Under the pieces are notes generated by a model that was not told where the DNA came from, made no database searches, and saw only the letters and a list, made by a program, of their open reading frames with translations. A DNA stretch of 64,000 nt from Alistipes muris (GTDB taxonomy: Bacteria > Bacteroidota > Bacteroidia > Bacteroidales > Rikenellaceae), in the NCBI RefSeq assembly GCF_943193205.1, contig NZ_CALPDD010000001.1, positions 124,001 through 188,000 on the forward strand, read 5' to 3'. The position numbers and the translations under genes were made by a program. The first letter of the stretch is position 1, and each line of letters starts with the position of its first letter. Below, piece after piece: positions 18,281 to 26,068 of this stretch.

Positions 18281-19444
18281 CTATTCCTCCTTGGCGGTTT
18301 GGGCGTCGGGAACGGTTTCGGCCACGGCTTCTGCCTCGGCCTGCGGTTGTTTGGGGACGATGGGCGTACCCTCGCGCAGGAGACCGACGCCCTCGGCGAC
18401 GATGGTCTCGCCGGGCTCAAGGCCCGAACGGACGATGTACTCGCGGCCGTTGGTAACCTTCTCGACGTCGATCATGGCCGACGAAGCCTTGCCGTCGATG
18501 ACCTTATAGACATAGACCTTGTCCTGGATCTCGAACGTAGCGGTCTGGGGAATGACGATGCAATCCTTATAGACGGAGGGCAGGATGATGTTGCCCGACC
18601 CGCCGCTGTGCAACAGCCCGTTCTTGTTGGGGAACGCGGCACGCAGCTGGACGCTGCCGGTCGAAGCGTCGATGACGCCGCTGATGGACTCGACGCGCCC
18701 GGAGTGGTCGTAGAGCGACCCGTCGCTGAGCTGCAGCTGCACGTCGGGCATGTTCTGCAAGGTAGCGGCCGTGGAGCCGTAACGACGGGTGAGGTTGAGC
18801 AGCTGGTTCTCGGTCATCGAGAAGTAGATGTACATCTCGGAATTGTCGGAAACGGTGGTGAGCTTGGCGGACGGACCGACCAAAGCGCCGACGCGGAACG
18901 GCAAAGTGCCGACAACGCCCTTGGACGGAGCCTTGACAACCGTATAGGAGAGGTTGTTGGCGGCGCTGACCCGCTGGGCCTCGGCCTGCGCGAGCTGAGC
19001 CTCGGCGGTGAGGAGCTGGTTCTGGGCGGAAGAGAGGTCGAACTGCGAAACGACCTTGCGCCTGAAAAGCTGCTTCTTGCTGTCGCGGACCAGCTTGGCG
19101 GTGGAAACCCCGGCCTTGGCGGCGGCGACGTTGGCTTCGGCGGTCTGAAGCGCGGCCTTGTAAGGCACCTGGTCGATGATGAAGAGCGTCTGCCCCTCGT
19201 CGACCTGCTGGCCCTCGGTGATGCAAAGCTCGGAAACGGTGCCCGAAATCTGGGGATAGATATCTATGTCCTGCCGCCCGCGGACGGTAGCCGAATAATA
19301 AACGGGAATCTCCCGGTCGGAAGTGGCGACGGTCTGGACGGCGTAGTGCTCGGGACCCGCGGCGACGGGAGCTTCGACACAGCCGACGGCCGCGGCGCAG
19401 CAGGCTGCGACGGCCGCTTTTACGAATTTCTGCTTCATAATCAT
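18281..19444 (-). CDS. RND efflux periplasmic adaptor (AcrA/MexA-type lipoprotein)
   Basis: 387 aa. The signal contains CCAAAVGC, a lipobox. The lipoyl/barrel-sandwich half-motifs flank a helical hairpin: SGTVSELCITEGQQVDEGQ near 65-85 and VKAPSKGVVGTLPFRVGALV after the hairpin. A beta-barrel and membrane-proximal domain follow. It joins the inner-membrane RND pump to the outer-membrane duct. It is the first gene of the operon, with a good -7 box upstream and a divergent AraC gene next to it. Start at 19444; an ATG six bases later is equally possible. Confidence 0.94.
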   Translation of the reverse strand: MIMKQKFVKAAVAACCAAAVGCVEAPVAAGPEHYAVQTVATSDREIPVYYSATVRGRQDIDIYPQISGTVSELCITEGQQVDEGQTLFIIDQVPYKAALQTAEANVAAAKAGVSTAKLVRDSKKQLFRRKVVSQFDLSSAQNQLLTAEAQLAQAEAQRVSAANNLSYTVVKAPSKGVVGTLPFRVGALVGPSAKLTTVSDNSEMYIYFSMTENQLLNLTRRYGSTAATLQNMPDVQLQLSDGSLYDHSGRVESISGVIDASTGSVQLRAAFPNKNGLLHSGGSGNIILPSVYKDCIVIPQTATFEIQDKVYVYKVIDGKASSAMIDVEKVTNGREYIVRSGLEPGETIVAEGVGLLREGTPIVPKQPQAEAEAVAETVPDAQTAKEE

Positions 19445-19477
19445 CTTTCTTTCTACGTTATATATATATCAAGGATG

Positions 19478-19485
19478 CAAAAATA
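19478..19485 (-). promoter_or_regulatory. -7 element of the RND efflux operon
   Basis: The minus strand reads TATTTTTG, matching TAnnTTTG, 33 bases before the adaptor ATG. The -33 region is not clearly TTTG, which fits an activator-dependent promoter. Confidence 0.5.
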
Positions 19486-19573
19486 GGCTAAATTTGCGAA
19501 GCTGCGAAGTGGATATTGCGAAAAGTGTTGTTCATTTTCGGAATGATTTTCGGCTTGGCGAACGAAAAAACGC

Positions 19574-19581
19574 TATTTTTG
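19574..19581 (+). promoter_or_regulatory. Possible -7 element of the araC-type gene
   Basis: TATTTTTG on the plus strand, 113 bases upstream of the ATG. A transcript from here would include the palindrome at 19660-19678 in its leader. Confidence 0.4.
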
Positions 19582-19659
19582 TCCGAAAAAAGAATAACGT
19601 TTTGCACCGGTAACCTTTCGGCGAAGCCTGCTTTACGGAAGAACTAACGCCGGAAGAAA

Positions 19660-19678
19660 CGTTCGTAGTATACGAACG
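19660..19678. promoter_or_regulatory. Palindrome in the leader of the AraC-type gene
   Basis: Perfect inverted repeat, 8-bp arms CGTTCGTA and TACGAACG with a 3-base centre, ending 16 bases before the ATG at 19695. It could be an operator or an RNA hairpin over the start. Its GTTCG/CGAAC half-sites resemble those in the arsR region at 25691 and 26069. Confidence 0.5.
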
Positions 19679-19694
19679 CTCAAATAAATAGCCT

Positions 19695-20546
19695 ATGTTT
19701 TCATCCGCCGACCCGCTGGTGACCACCCCCGAAGAACAATTTGCGGTCGGGAACTCCGACTTTGCGTTTTACGGCAACTATGCGTCGCGCTGCCGGAGCT
19801 TTGCGTTGGCGTGGTGCACGGGAGGCCGCGCGGAAGCGACGGTCAACCAACACCGGGGAACGCTGGAACGCAACACGTGGCTGTTTCTGCTGCCCGGGTG
19901 GGTGCTGATGCTGACCGACTGCACGGAAGACTTCCGGATGAACTACTGCGCATTCTCGAAAGAGATGTTTGCCGAAGCGGCGTTCCGTCTTGAACCGGCC
20001 TTTTTCCAGGCCCTGCGCGAATGCCCGCTCGGTACGATGACCGACGGAATGGCCGAAGGGGCCGAAGCGTGGTTCCGGATGATGGAATACACCTATCGCG
20101 ACAAGGAAAACACATACCGCAACACGATTATCCGCAACCGCCTGCAAAACATGCTGCTGGGAAGCTATGACAAGTACCTGCGATTCGGCACGCAGCGCCG
20201 GACGGCGCCGGACAAACGGTCGCGGCAGACGGACCTGTTCCACCGTTTTGTGGACCTGACTCACGAATACTGCACGACCCACCGCGAAGTGGCGTTCTAT
20301 GCTGACCGTCTGTGCATCACGACACGCTACCTGTCGGGCATCGTGCGCCGGATGGTCCACAGCTCGGTGAAGGAATTCATCGACCGGGCGGTGGTGCTGG
20401 AAATCAAGATGCTGCTCCAGTCGACCGACCTGTCGGTGCAGGAAATCGCCTACCGCCTGCGGTTCCCGGACCAGTCGTACCTGGGCCGCTACTTCAAGCA
20501 CCACACAGGCTACTCCCCCACCGAATACCGCCACGCGAAGGAGTAA
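19695..20546 (+). CDS. AraC-family transcriptional regulator
   Basis: 283 aa. The N-terminal about 160 residues are a sensing/dimerisation region unlike a standard cupin motif. The C-terminal about 100 residues hold the paired helix-turn-helix of AraC proteins: EVAFYADRLCITTRYLSGIV and SVQEIAYRLRFPDQSYLGRY, ending FKHHTGYSPTEYR. It is divergent from the RND efflux operon across a 250-base gap, which makes it the probable regulator of that pump (inferred). The leader palindrome may allow autoregulation. ldhA follows 41 bases after its stop. Confidence 0.9.
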   Translation: MFSSADPLVTTPEEQFAVGNSDFAFYGNYASRCRSFALAWCTGGRAEATVNQHRGTLERNTWLFLLPGWVLMLTDCTEDFRMNYCAFSKEMFAEAAFRLEPAFFQALRECPLGTMTDGMAEGAEAWFRMMEYTYRDKENTYRNTIIRNRLQNMLLGSYDKYLRFGTQRRTAPDKRSRQTDLFHRFVDLTHEYCTTHREVAFYADRLCITTRYLSGIVRRMVHSSVKEFIDRAVVLEIKMLLQSTDLSVQEIAYRLRFPDQSYLGRYFKHHTGYSPTEYRHAKE

Positions 20547-20587
20547 GGGCCCGGAATTTGCAAAGGAGACGGGAAAAAGTCTCCGCT

Positions 20588-21604
20588 ATGAAAGTCACCT
20601 TTTTCGGCGTACAGCCCTATGACCGCGAAGCGTTCGACCGGGCCGGCGCCGCCTACGGATTCGAGATATGCTATCATCGGAGCCACCTGAACGCGCAGAA
20701 CGTAGCGCTGGCGTCGGGGGCCGATGCGGTGTGCATATTCGTGAACGACACGGCCGACGCCGAAACCATCCGCCAGCTGGCCGAAATGGGCGTGAAACTG
20801 ATAGCGCTGCGCTGCGCGGGATTCAACAATGTGGACCTGACGGCGGCCGTACGCCACGGGGTGTCGGTGGTGAGGGTGCCCGCCTACTCTCCCCACGCGG
20901 TGGCGGAACACGCGGTGGCGCTGATGCTGTCGCTGAACCGCAAAATCCACCGTGCCTACTGGCGCACGCGCGACGGTAACTTCTCGCTGCACGGCCTGCT
21001 GGGATTCGACATGTACGGCAAGACGGCGGGAATCGTAGGCACGGGCCGGATAGCCCGCGAACTGATTCGGATACTGAAGGGATTCGGGATGGAAGTGCTG
21101 GCCAACGACCCCCATCCCGACGAACGCTTCGCGTGGGAAGCGGGCATCTCGTATGTGGCGCTGGACGAACTCTACGAACGCTCGGACGTGATTTCGCTCC
21201 ACTGCCCGCTGACGGACGGGACGCGCTACATGATAGGCGACGTAGCCATCGGGCGGATGAAACCGGGGGTGATGATCATCAACACGGGCCGCGGCCAACT
21301 GATTCACACGGAAGCGCTGATCGACGGTCTGAAAGAGAAGAAAATCGGCGCGGCGGGGCTGGACGTCTACGAAGAAGAAGCGGCCTATTTCTACGAGGAC
21401 ACCTCGGACCGGATTATGGACGACGATGTGCTGGCGCGCCTGCTGTCGTTCAACAACGTGATAGTCACCTCCCACCAAGCGTTTTTCACGCGTGAGGCGC
21501 TCGACAACATAGCGCATGTGACCCTGCAAAACATGCTGGAATTCGACGCAGGCAAGAAACTGACCAACATAGTATGCCCCGACCCGGTGGCGGGCATGGC
21601 GTAA
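20588..21604 (+). CDS. ldhA: D-lactate dehydrogenase-like 2-hydroxyacid dehydrogenase
   Basis: 338 aa from MKVTFFGVQPYDREAFDRAG. Reduces pyruvate to D-lactate with NADH in fermenting cells. The NAD-binding Rossmann motif is GIVGTGRIARE (an A in place of the last usual G). The D-2-hydroxyacid signature region VISLHCPLTDGT, the NTGRGQLIHTEAL segment with catalytic Arg, and GLDVYEEEAAYFYED with catalytic Glu are seen. TSHQAFFTREAL carries the catalytic His. The last two segments are typical of bacterial LdhA. The frame is open 276 bases upstream, but that part overlaps the araC gene. gpmA starts 12 bases later. Confidence 0.85.
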   Translation: MKVTFFGVQPYDREAFDRAGAAYGFEICYHRSHLNAQNVALASGADAVCIFVNDTADAETIRQLAEMGVKLIALRCAGFNNVDLTAAVRHGVSVVRVPAYSPHAVAEHAVALMLSLNRKIHRAYWRTRDGNFSLHGLLGFDMYGKTAGIVGTGRIARELIRILKGFGMEVLANDPHPDERFAWEAGISYVALDELYERSDVISLHCPLTDGTRYMIGDVAIGRMKPGVMIINTGRGQLIHTEALIDGLKEKKIGAAGLDVYEEEAAYFYEDTSDRIMDDDVLARLLSFNNVIVTSHQAFFTREALDNIAHVTLQNMLEFDAGKKLTNIVCPDPVAGMA

Positions 21605-21616
21605 CGACGGCAACTT

Positions 21617-22360
21617 ATGAAAAGAATCGTACTGCTCCGCCACGGCGAGAGCCAATGGAACCGCGAAAACCGATTTACGGGCTGGACCGACGTGGACTTG
21701 AGCGACCGCGGCCGGGCCGAAGCGACCGAAGCCGGAGAACTGCTCCGGAACGAGGGATTCCGCTTCGGAAAAGCCTACACGTCGTATCTGAAACGGGCGG
21801 TGAAGACGCTGGACCTGGTACTCGGCGCGCTGGACCAGGACTGGATAGAAGTGGCGAAAAGCTGGCGGCTGAACGAAAAACACTACGGCGCACTGCAAGG
21901 ACTGAACAAACGCGAGACGGCCGAAAAATACGGCGAAGAACGGGTGTACGAATGGCGCCGCAGCTATGATGTGGCGCCGGAACCGCTGGCGGCGAACGAC
22001 CCGCGCAACCCACGCTTCGACCTGCGCTACAAGGGGATACCCGAAGCCGAACTGCCGCTGACCGAATCGCTGTCGCAGACCGTGAAACGGACACTGCCCT
22101 ACTGGCAATGCGAGATACTGCCGGAGCTGGCGCGCTGCGACGCGCTGCTGGTAGTGGCCCACGGCAACAGCCTGCGGGGAATCGTGAAACACCTGAAAGG
22201 GATTTCGGACGACGCCATAGCGGAGCTGAACCTGCCGACGGCCATGCCCTATGTATTTGAATTCGACGAGGGGCTGAACTGCGTGGGCGACTACTTTCTG
22301 GGCGACCCCGGGAAAGTGGCCGCGGCGATGGCGGCCGTAGCGGCGCAGGGCCGGAAATGA
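21617..22360 (+). CDS. gpmA: 2,3-bisphosphoglycerate-dependent phosphoglycerate mutase
   Basis: Interconverts 3- and 2-phosphoglycerate in glycolysis. The 247 aa match the dPGM length. The phosphohistidine motif is [10 protein letters not shown] with His9. [23 protein letters not shown], the [15 protein letters not shown] block and [13 protein letters not shown] with the second catalytic His are all conserved. It is 12 bases after ldhA, so the two fermentation/glycolysis genes are probably co-transcribed. A hairpin at 22379-22411 ends the unit. Confidence 0.96.
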   Translation: MKRIVLLRHGESQWNRENRFTGWTDVDLSDRGRAEATEAGELLRNEGFRFGKAYTSYLKRAVKTLDLVLGALDQDWIEVAKSWRLNEKHYGALQGLNKRETAEKYGEERVYEWRRSYDVAPEPLAANDPRNPRFDLRYKGIPEAELPLTESLSQTVKRTLPYWQCEILPELARCDALLVVAHGNSLRGIVKHLKGISDDAIAELNLPTAMPYVFEFDEGLNCVGDYFLGDPGKVAAAMAAVAAQGRK

Positions 22361-22378
22361 CTTCCTTACATAAAAGAA

Positions 22379-22411
22379 CAAGGTTGCCTGCCGTGGTGGC
22401 GGGCAACCTTG
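22379..22411. terminator. Hairpin terminator between gpmA and tRNA-Leu
   Basis: Perfect 10-bp arms CAAGGTTGCC and GGCAACCTTG with an inner loop. On the minus strand it is followed by a T-rich tract, so it can also end the tRNA-Leu transcript. Confidence 0.7.
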
Positions 22412-22417
22412 CTGTTG

Positions 22418-22503
22418 TACTCGGAACGGGAATCGAACCCGTACGACCATTGCTGGTCACAGGATTTTAAGTCCGGCGTGTCTACCTATTCCACCATCCG
22501 AGC
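22418..22503 (-). tRNA. tRNA-Leu, anticodon UAA
   Basis: The minus strand folds as an 86-nt class II tRNA: acceptor GCTCGGA pairs with TCCGAGT (one G-U pair), anticodon loop CTTAAAA with TAA, a long variable arm, and T-arm GGGTTCGATTCCC. Discriminator A; CCA is not encoded. It converges on gpmA. Confidence 0.93.
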
Positions 22504-22756
22504 GACCGCGTCCCGAAACGGGAAGCGACGGCAAAAGTAGCAAAAAAACGCGACTTCGCAAAACTTTGCGCCCGGGCCGGGGGGGGGCGTCAGCCTGCGG
22601 GAATCCGACGGTGGCGGGACAGGCCGGCGAGGGATTGCCGGGGCTTCGGGTGTTTACTTGCGGGCCGGGCAGGCGTTGGCTGTCGCGGAATGTTTACTTG
22701 CGGGCCGGGCCGGCGGAGAGTGTCGGGGCGTTTGCGTGGGATGGCCGGGCCGGACG
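22504..22756. other. Intergenic gap with a 20-bp direct repeat
   Basis: No gene seen. It holds a run of eight G near 22577 and two exact copies of a 20-bp sequence at 22651-22670 and 22691-22710, 40 bases apart, starting TGTTTACTTG. Nothing else is recognised. Confidence 0.6.
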
Positions 22757-23266
22757 CTAATATTCGTCGTCGTAATTGTCGTCGCCCTCGAAATCGCTGA
22801 AATCGCTCATCATGTCGTCGAAGATGGAACCCTCGTCGTCGACGCGGTTTCGGGAGGGGTCGTATTGGTCGGGAACCTCGGCCTGGGCGAAGATTTCACG
22901 AGGATAGGAAGCCCCCTTTTCGGCCTCGTAAGTCCCGGTGAGTTCCAGATAGTAAGCCCGGTCGCCGAACAAATCGAACAGATAGATCAGCCGGTCGCGG
23001 CTGTTGTGGATAATCTGTCCGAGGGTCACCCGCTCCATGGATTCGGGAGCACCCTCCCCCTCGCCCATATCCATGCAGGTGAATTCGCGCTGCTTCTCCC
23101 AACGGTCGTCGGCGGTGAAGAACGACGCCATGCACTCCTCGTATTCGAGCGAGGAGAGGATGAAACGGTGGAAATCGAGCAGCGTAGTGTCGTACTGCAC
23201 CTCGTAGTCGCGGACGAAACGGTCGTTTTCGTCGCTCAGCATGCGGAAACGGAAGATCATTGACAT
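22757..23266 (-). CDS. pRiA4b ORF-3-like acidic protein
   Basis: 169 aa, starting MSMIFRFRMLSDENDRFVRD. The N-terminal part (FRMLSDENDRFVRDYEVQYD followed by TTLLDFHRFILSSLEY) and the IHNSRDRLIYLFDLFGDRAY segment fit the family named after plasmid pRiA4b ORF-3, also called IS1096 passenger TnpR-like. The C-terminus is extremely acidic (FDDMMSDFSDFEGDDNYDDE). Function is unknown for the family; no catalytic motif is visible. It lies 36 bases after the acyl-CoA reductase-like gene on the same strand and may share its transcript. An ATG six bases inside is an alternative start. Confidence 0.68.
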   Translation of the reverse strand: MSMIFRFRMLSDENDRFVRDYEVQYDTTLLDFHRFILSSLEYEECMASFFTADDRWEKQREFTCMDMGEGEGAPESMERVTLGQIIHNSRDRLIYLFDLFGDRAYYLELTGTYEAEKGASYPREIFAQAEVPDQYDPSRNRVDDEGSIFDDMMSDFSDFEGDDNYDDEY

Positions 23267-23302
23267 AGGGTCGTAGTTTGCTATAAGTTTGCGAATGTTC
23301 GG

Positions 23303-24289
23303 CTATTGTACGGTTTCGGTCAGCCAGGCCATCACGTCGAGGTCGTCGGGGTAATCGGTCAGGCCGGGCGACTGCGCGCATCCGAAACCCGTGCGGCGGC
23401 TGTGGCCGACGCATTCCGAAACGACGCACTGCAACTCGCCGTCGTGGTCGGCGAGCCATGTTTCGACTTCGGCAAGGTCGCGGTAACGGGTATAGGCGAT
23501 TTGGCTCAACGACGCCGGAAACCCGGTCTGCCCGACGGCGACGGCGCACCCCAGGTCGATGAACGGGCGGCCGGTCATGGTCAGCAAAGCACGCGAGCGC
23601 AGGTAGTTGTTGCGGTATTTGCGGTTCATGGAGGGCATGGCGAGCCGAAGCTCGCAGCCCTCGGGCAGGAAGAGCCGGGAGACGCTGCGGCAGCCCAGTC
23701 CGGAATAAGCCCAGATGTCGTCGGCGAGCCCGGCCAGCTGTTCGGGAGTTTCGCGGCCCGAGAGTACGGCGACCGACTGACGATGGCCCCGCAGCAGAGC
23801 GGGCTTTCCGGCGTAGTGCGCCTGAAAGTAACGGCGGGCGTTGTCGCTGCCTGTGGCGATGACGGCGTCGGTGTCCTGGTGGCCGTCGTAGAACTCAATG
23901 GGAACGTCGGGGTCGATGGCGCGCAGCTGCTCGACGACATACCGCATCAGCACGGTGTCTTTGGCCGACGGCTTGACGATGCACCGATGGCCGCTGGCGA
24001 CGACGCACAGCAGGTCGAAGAACCCTACCAACGGGATATTTCCGGCCATGATGACGAGCACGCGGCGCGGCGCGGCGGCGGGAACGGGATAAGCGGCGAG
24101 CCACGGTTCGAGCGTCTCGCGCTGGAGCATCCGGTCGGCGATGGCCGCTGCGGCACGGCTGATTTCTTGGGGCGAAAACCACCCGTTCGCCCGGCAGGCG
24201 CCGTCGATAACGTGCTGTGTCTGTGCTGTGTTGCCGAAATCGCGGAGCCGTTCGCCCAAAGCGGAAAAAAGTCCGATAGCATCCTTCAT
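23303..24289 (-). CDS. Acyl-CoA reductase (LuxC-like) family protein
   Basis: 328 aa. An aldehyde-dehydrogenase-type protein related to LuxC, which reduces acyl-CoA or acyl groups to aldehydes with NADPH. Visible are the nucleotide-binding segment VLVIMAGNIPLVGFFDLLCV near 75-94, CIVKPSAKD near 103-111, and the presumed catalytic cysteine in YSGLGCRSVSRLF near residue 200. No luxD/luxE partner is adjacent, so the substrate is open. The start at 24289 lies only 5 bases below a consensus -7 box borne by a repeat, implying a nearly leaderless mRNA or a start further in. Confidence 0.75.
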   Translation of the reverse strand: MKDAIGLFSALGERLRDFGNTAQTQHVIDGACRANGWFSPQEISRAAAAIADRMLQRETLEPWLAAYPVPAAAPRRVLVIMAGNIPLVGFFDLLCVVASGHRCIVKPSAKDTVLMRYVVEQLRAIDPDVPIEFYDGHQDTDAVIATGSDNARRYFQAHYAGKPALLRGHRQSVAVLSGRETPEQLAGLADDIWAYSGLGCRSVSRLFLPEGCELRLAMPSMNRKYRNNYLRSRALLTMTGRPFIDLGCAVAVGQTGFPASLSQIAYTRYRDLAEVETWLADHDGELQCVVSECVGHSRRTGFGCAQSPGLTDYPDDLDVMAWLTETVQ

Positions 24290-24294
24290 AGTTG

Positions 24295-24326
24295 CAAAGA
24301 TAGTGCAAGCCGAGGGCAGTCACAAA
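24295..24326 (-). promoter_or_regulatory. Repeat-borne promoter of the LuxC-like gene
   Basis: The minus strand reads TTTG (24323-24326), a 20-base spacer ending CTCGGCTTGCAC, then TATCTTTG (24295-24302). This matches the Bacteroidota consensus exactly. It is the gene-proximal unit of a tandem repeat. Confidence 0.85.
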
Positions 24327-24476
24327 TTTATTTGAGGACTGCTGAGGCGTAGCCTATATTCTGTAAAGATAGTGCAAGCCGAGGGCAGTCGCAAATTTAT
24401 TTGCAGACAGCTGAGGCGCCGCCTATCTAAACCAAGCGCAGCGATGATAAAGTGCAAGCCGAGGGCAAAAACAAGC
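24295..24476 (-). repeat. Tandem array of a promoter-carrying dispersed repeat
   Basis: The core GTGCAAGCCGAGGGC occurs at about 24303, 24372 and 24452 (spacing 69 and 80). The first two copies include the full TTTG, 20 bases, TATCTTT promoter; the second has A at the last -7 base. The third is partial. Related copies, with the same core, stand at 28741-28779 (rho), 41369-41400 (lepA), 41459-41642 (DMT transporter) and 61778-61809 (metallophosphoesterase). Confidence 0.8.
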
Positions 24477-24626
24477 GTGTTCGTATTGCTTAGACACCGT
24501 CTATATTCTGCATTCCGGGTTGCTTTTGCCGGGACAGGCGCCATTTTTGCAACGATTACGAGAGAACAAATGTAGTCTTGCCTGGGTTTCGCCGGGGCGA
24601 GAAAACCTGCATGAAAAAGAACGACC

Positions 24627-25229
24627 ATGGAAAGAATCTGCGAAGAATTGTTCAAACGCCGCCGCAGCTATTATGAACTTTCGGCCGAATCGCCCGTGAG
24701 CGACGCGCAGATTGAAGAAATCGTGCGGTTTGCGCTGAAACACATACCGTCGGCGTTCAACTCGCAATCGACGCGGCTGGTACTGCTGCTGCATGAACAC
24801 CATGCGGAACTTTGGAAAATCGTGAAACGGACGCTGCGGGCCATTGTTCCGGAAGAAGCGTTCGCCCGCACGGAGGAAAAGGTCGACCGCAGTTTTGCGT
24901 CAGGCTACGGCACGGTGCTTTTCTACGAAGATTCGGCGGTGGTGAGGGCTCTGCAACAACGCTTCCCGACCTATGCCGGGAACTTTCCGGTCTGGTCAGA
25001 ACATACTTCGGCCATGCACCAACTGGCGCTGTGGACCCTGCTGGAAGAAGCGGGGTTCGGAGCGTCGCTGCAACATTACAATCCTTTGATTGACAAGGAT
25101 GTGAGGACGCAGTGGAGACTGCCGGAGGAGTGGCGGCTGATTGCGCAGATGCCGTTCGGACTGCCGCTGGCACCTCCTGCGGAGAAGATGTTCGAGCCCG
25201 TGGAGGCACGGATGCGGATTTTCAGGTGA
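24627..25229 (+). CDS. Nitroreductase family protein (FMN-dependent)
   Basis: 200 aa. It starts MERICEELFKRRRSYYELSA, the RRS(I/Y)R(K/E) pattern by which nitroreductases bind the FMN phosphate. PSAFNSQSTRLVLLL near residue 40 is the second FMN segment. LALWTLLEEAGFGASLQHYN and the closing MPFGLPLAPPAEK are typical of the small HBN1/YdgI-like subgroup. It should reduce nitro or quinone compounds with NAD(P)H. It stands alone, divergent from the LuxC-like gene. No clear consensus promoter is seen except a CCATTTTTG-like box near 24540. Confidence 0.86.
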   Translation: MERICEELFKRRRSYYELSAESPVSDAQIEEIVRFALKHIPSAFNSQSTRLVLLLHEHHAELWKIVKRTLRAIVPEEAFARTEEKVDRSFASGYGTVLFYEDSAVVRALQQRFPTYAGNFPVWSEHTSAMHQLALWTLLEEAGFGASLQHYNPLIDKDVRTQWRLPEEWRLIAQMPFGLPLAPPAEKMFEPVEARMRIFR

Positions 25230-25405
25230 GCAGCGCTGCTGACTGCTGTTTTGCTTATTGAGGTGTTGCTGTTTTTGGTTCTACTATTTTTATTTTTGGG
25301 GCCCTTGTTCCTCCCGTTCGCAGTTATTTCGTCCTGTAGGAATGGCTATCGGAGCGGTGTTGATGGATTGTCAGCAAGAATTTTGCATGCTTTGCGGCTC
25401 TAATA

Positions 25406-25436
25406 TTTGGAGTTTCGTTTTTTTTGCCTATCTTTG
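25406..25436 (+). promoter_or_regulatory. Promoter of tRNA-Gly(GCC)
   Basis: TTTG at 25406-25409, a 19-base spacer, then TATCTTTG at 25429-25436, 20 bases before the tRNA. The rest of the 227-base gap from 25230 holds nothing recognisable. Confidence 0.85.
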
Positions 25437-25456
25437 CACCCGCATTCAGTAATCAT

Positions 25457-25529
25457 GCGGAAATAGCTCAGTTGGTAGAGCACAACCTTGCCAAGGTTGG
25501 GGTCGCGAGTTCGAGTCTCGTTTTCCGCT
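25457..25529 (+). tRNA. tRNA-Gly, anticodon GCC
   Basis: 73-nt cloverleaf: acceptor GCGGAAA with TTTCCGC, D-arm GCTCAGTTGGTAGAGC, anticodon arm CAACC-TTGCCAA-GGTTG, T-arm with GTTCGAGTC. Discriminator T; CCA is not encoded. Outside the anticodon arm it is identical to tRNA-Gly(CCC) at 39286. Confidence 0.96.
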
Positions 25530-25536
25530 CAAAAAC

Positions 25537-25572
25537 AGGAGGATTGAGAAATCAATCCTCCTTTATTTTTTA
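25537..25572 (+). terminator. Terminator after tRNA-Gly(GCC)
   Basis: 11-bp stem AGGAGGATTGA/TCAATCCTCCT with a GAAA loop, then TTATTTTTT. Confidence 0.92.
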
Positions 25573-25690
25573 GGCTTCTGCGGACTGAGGGTTATACAAT
25601 TAACTGCCCCGAACATTATCACGGACTTACGGCAATCCGGGAATAATAAGAAGGAAAAATTCGGGCATAGTTGGTTGTTTTTCAAAGATT

Positions 25691-25708
25691 GTTCGTATAT
25701 TTGCGAAC
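25691..25708 (+). promoter_or_regulatory. arsR promoter with operator-like palindrome over the -7 box
   Basis: GTTCG-N8-CGAAC, where the eight central bases are exactly TATATTTG (25696-25703), a consensus -7 element. A repressor bound here would block initiation. The same half-sites and spacing recur at 26069-26086. The arsR ATG follows at 25722. Confidence 0.75.
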
Positions 25709-25721
25709 GAAAGTCGTAAAG

Positions 25722-26045
25722 ATGGCGAAGAAGAACTATACGGAACAGGAAGAGCGCATGGCCCGTTTTGCAAAAGCGATGGGACATCCGGCGCGGATGG
25801 CCATTCTGCGGTTCCTTGCCGAACAGGACAGCTGCTTTTTCGGAGACATCCACGAAGTGCTGCCTATCGCCAAAGCGACGGTATCCCAGCACCTCAAAGA
25901 ACTCAAAGAAGCCGGATTGATTCAAGGCGAAATCCAACCTCCGAAAGTGAAATACTGCATCGACAGCAAGAACTGGACGGAAGCCCGGTCGCTGTTTGCA
26001 GGCTTCTTCTCGGACTATGCTAAGAAAAATTCGTGTTGCAAATAG
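25722..26045 (+). CDS. ArsR-family metalloregulatory repressor
   Basis: 107 aa from [20 protein letters not shown]. The winged helix is clear: [20 protein letters not shown], then [20 protein letters not shown] as the recognition helix. The QDSCFFGD cysteine near residue 36, KYCID near 75 and a C-terminal CC pair could form a thiol site for trivalent arsenic or another soft metal. The longer frame from 25671 would run through the promoter and is rejected. It heads the five-gene unit, and the palindrome over its own promoter suggests autorepression. Confidence 0.9.
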   Translation: MAKKNYTEQEERMARFAKAMGHPARMAILRFLAEQDSCFFGDIHEVLPIAKATVSQHLKELKEAGLIQGEIQPPKVKYCIDSKNWTEARSLFAGFFSDYAKKNSCCK

Positions 26046-26068
26046 ACGGTTATTTTTTTGCCGATATT

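Noticed and set aside
16568..19486. A 972-aa open frame on the plus strand opposite the RND pump and adaptor
   Set aside because: It is antisense to clear acrB/acrA homologues; its composition (long Asp/Glu/His/Gly runs) is that of a GC-rich shadow frame.
20312..20587. Long N-terminal extension of the ldhA frame
   Set aside because: It overlaps the araC gene out of frame; the D-lactate dehydrogenase family starts at MKVTFFGVQPYD.
24320..24655. A 111-aa minus-strand frame over the tandem repeat array
   Set aside because: It translates the repeats and crosses the nitroreductase start; no protein features.
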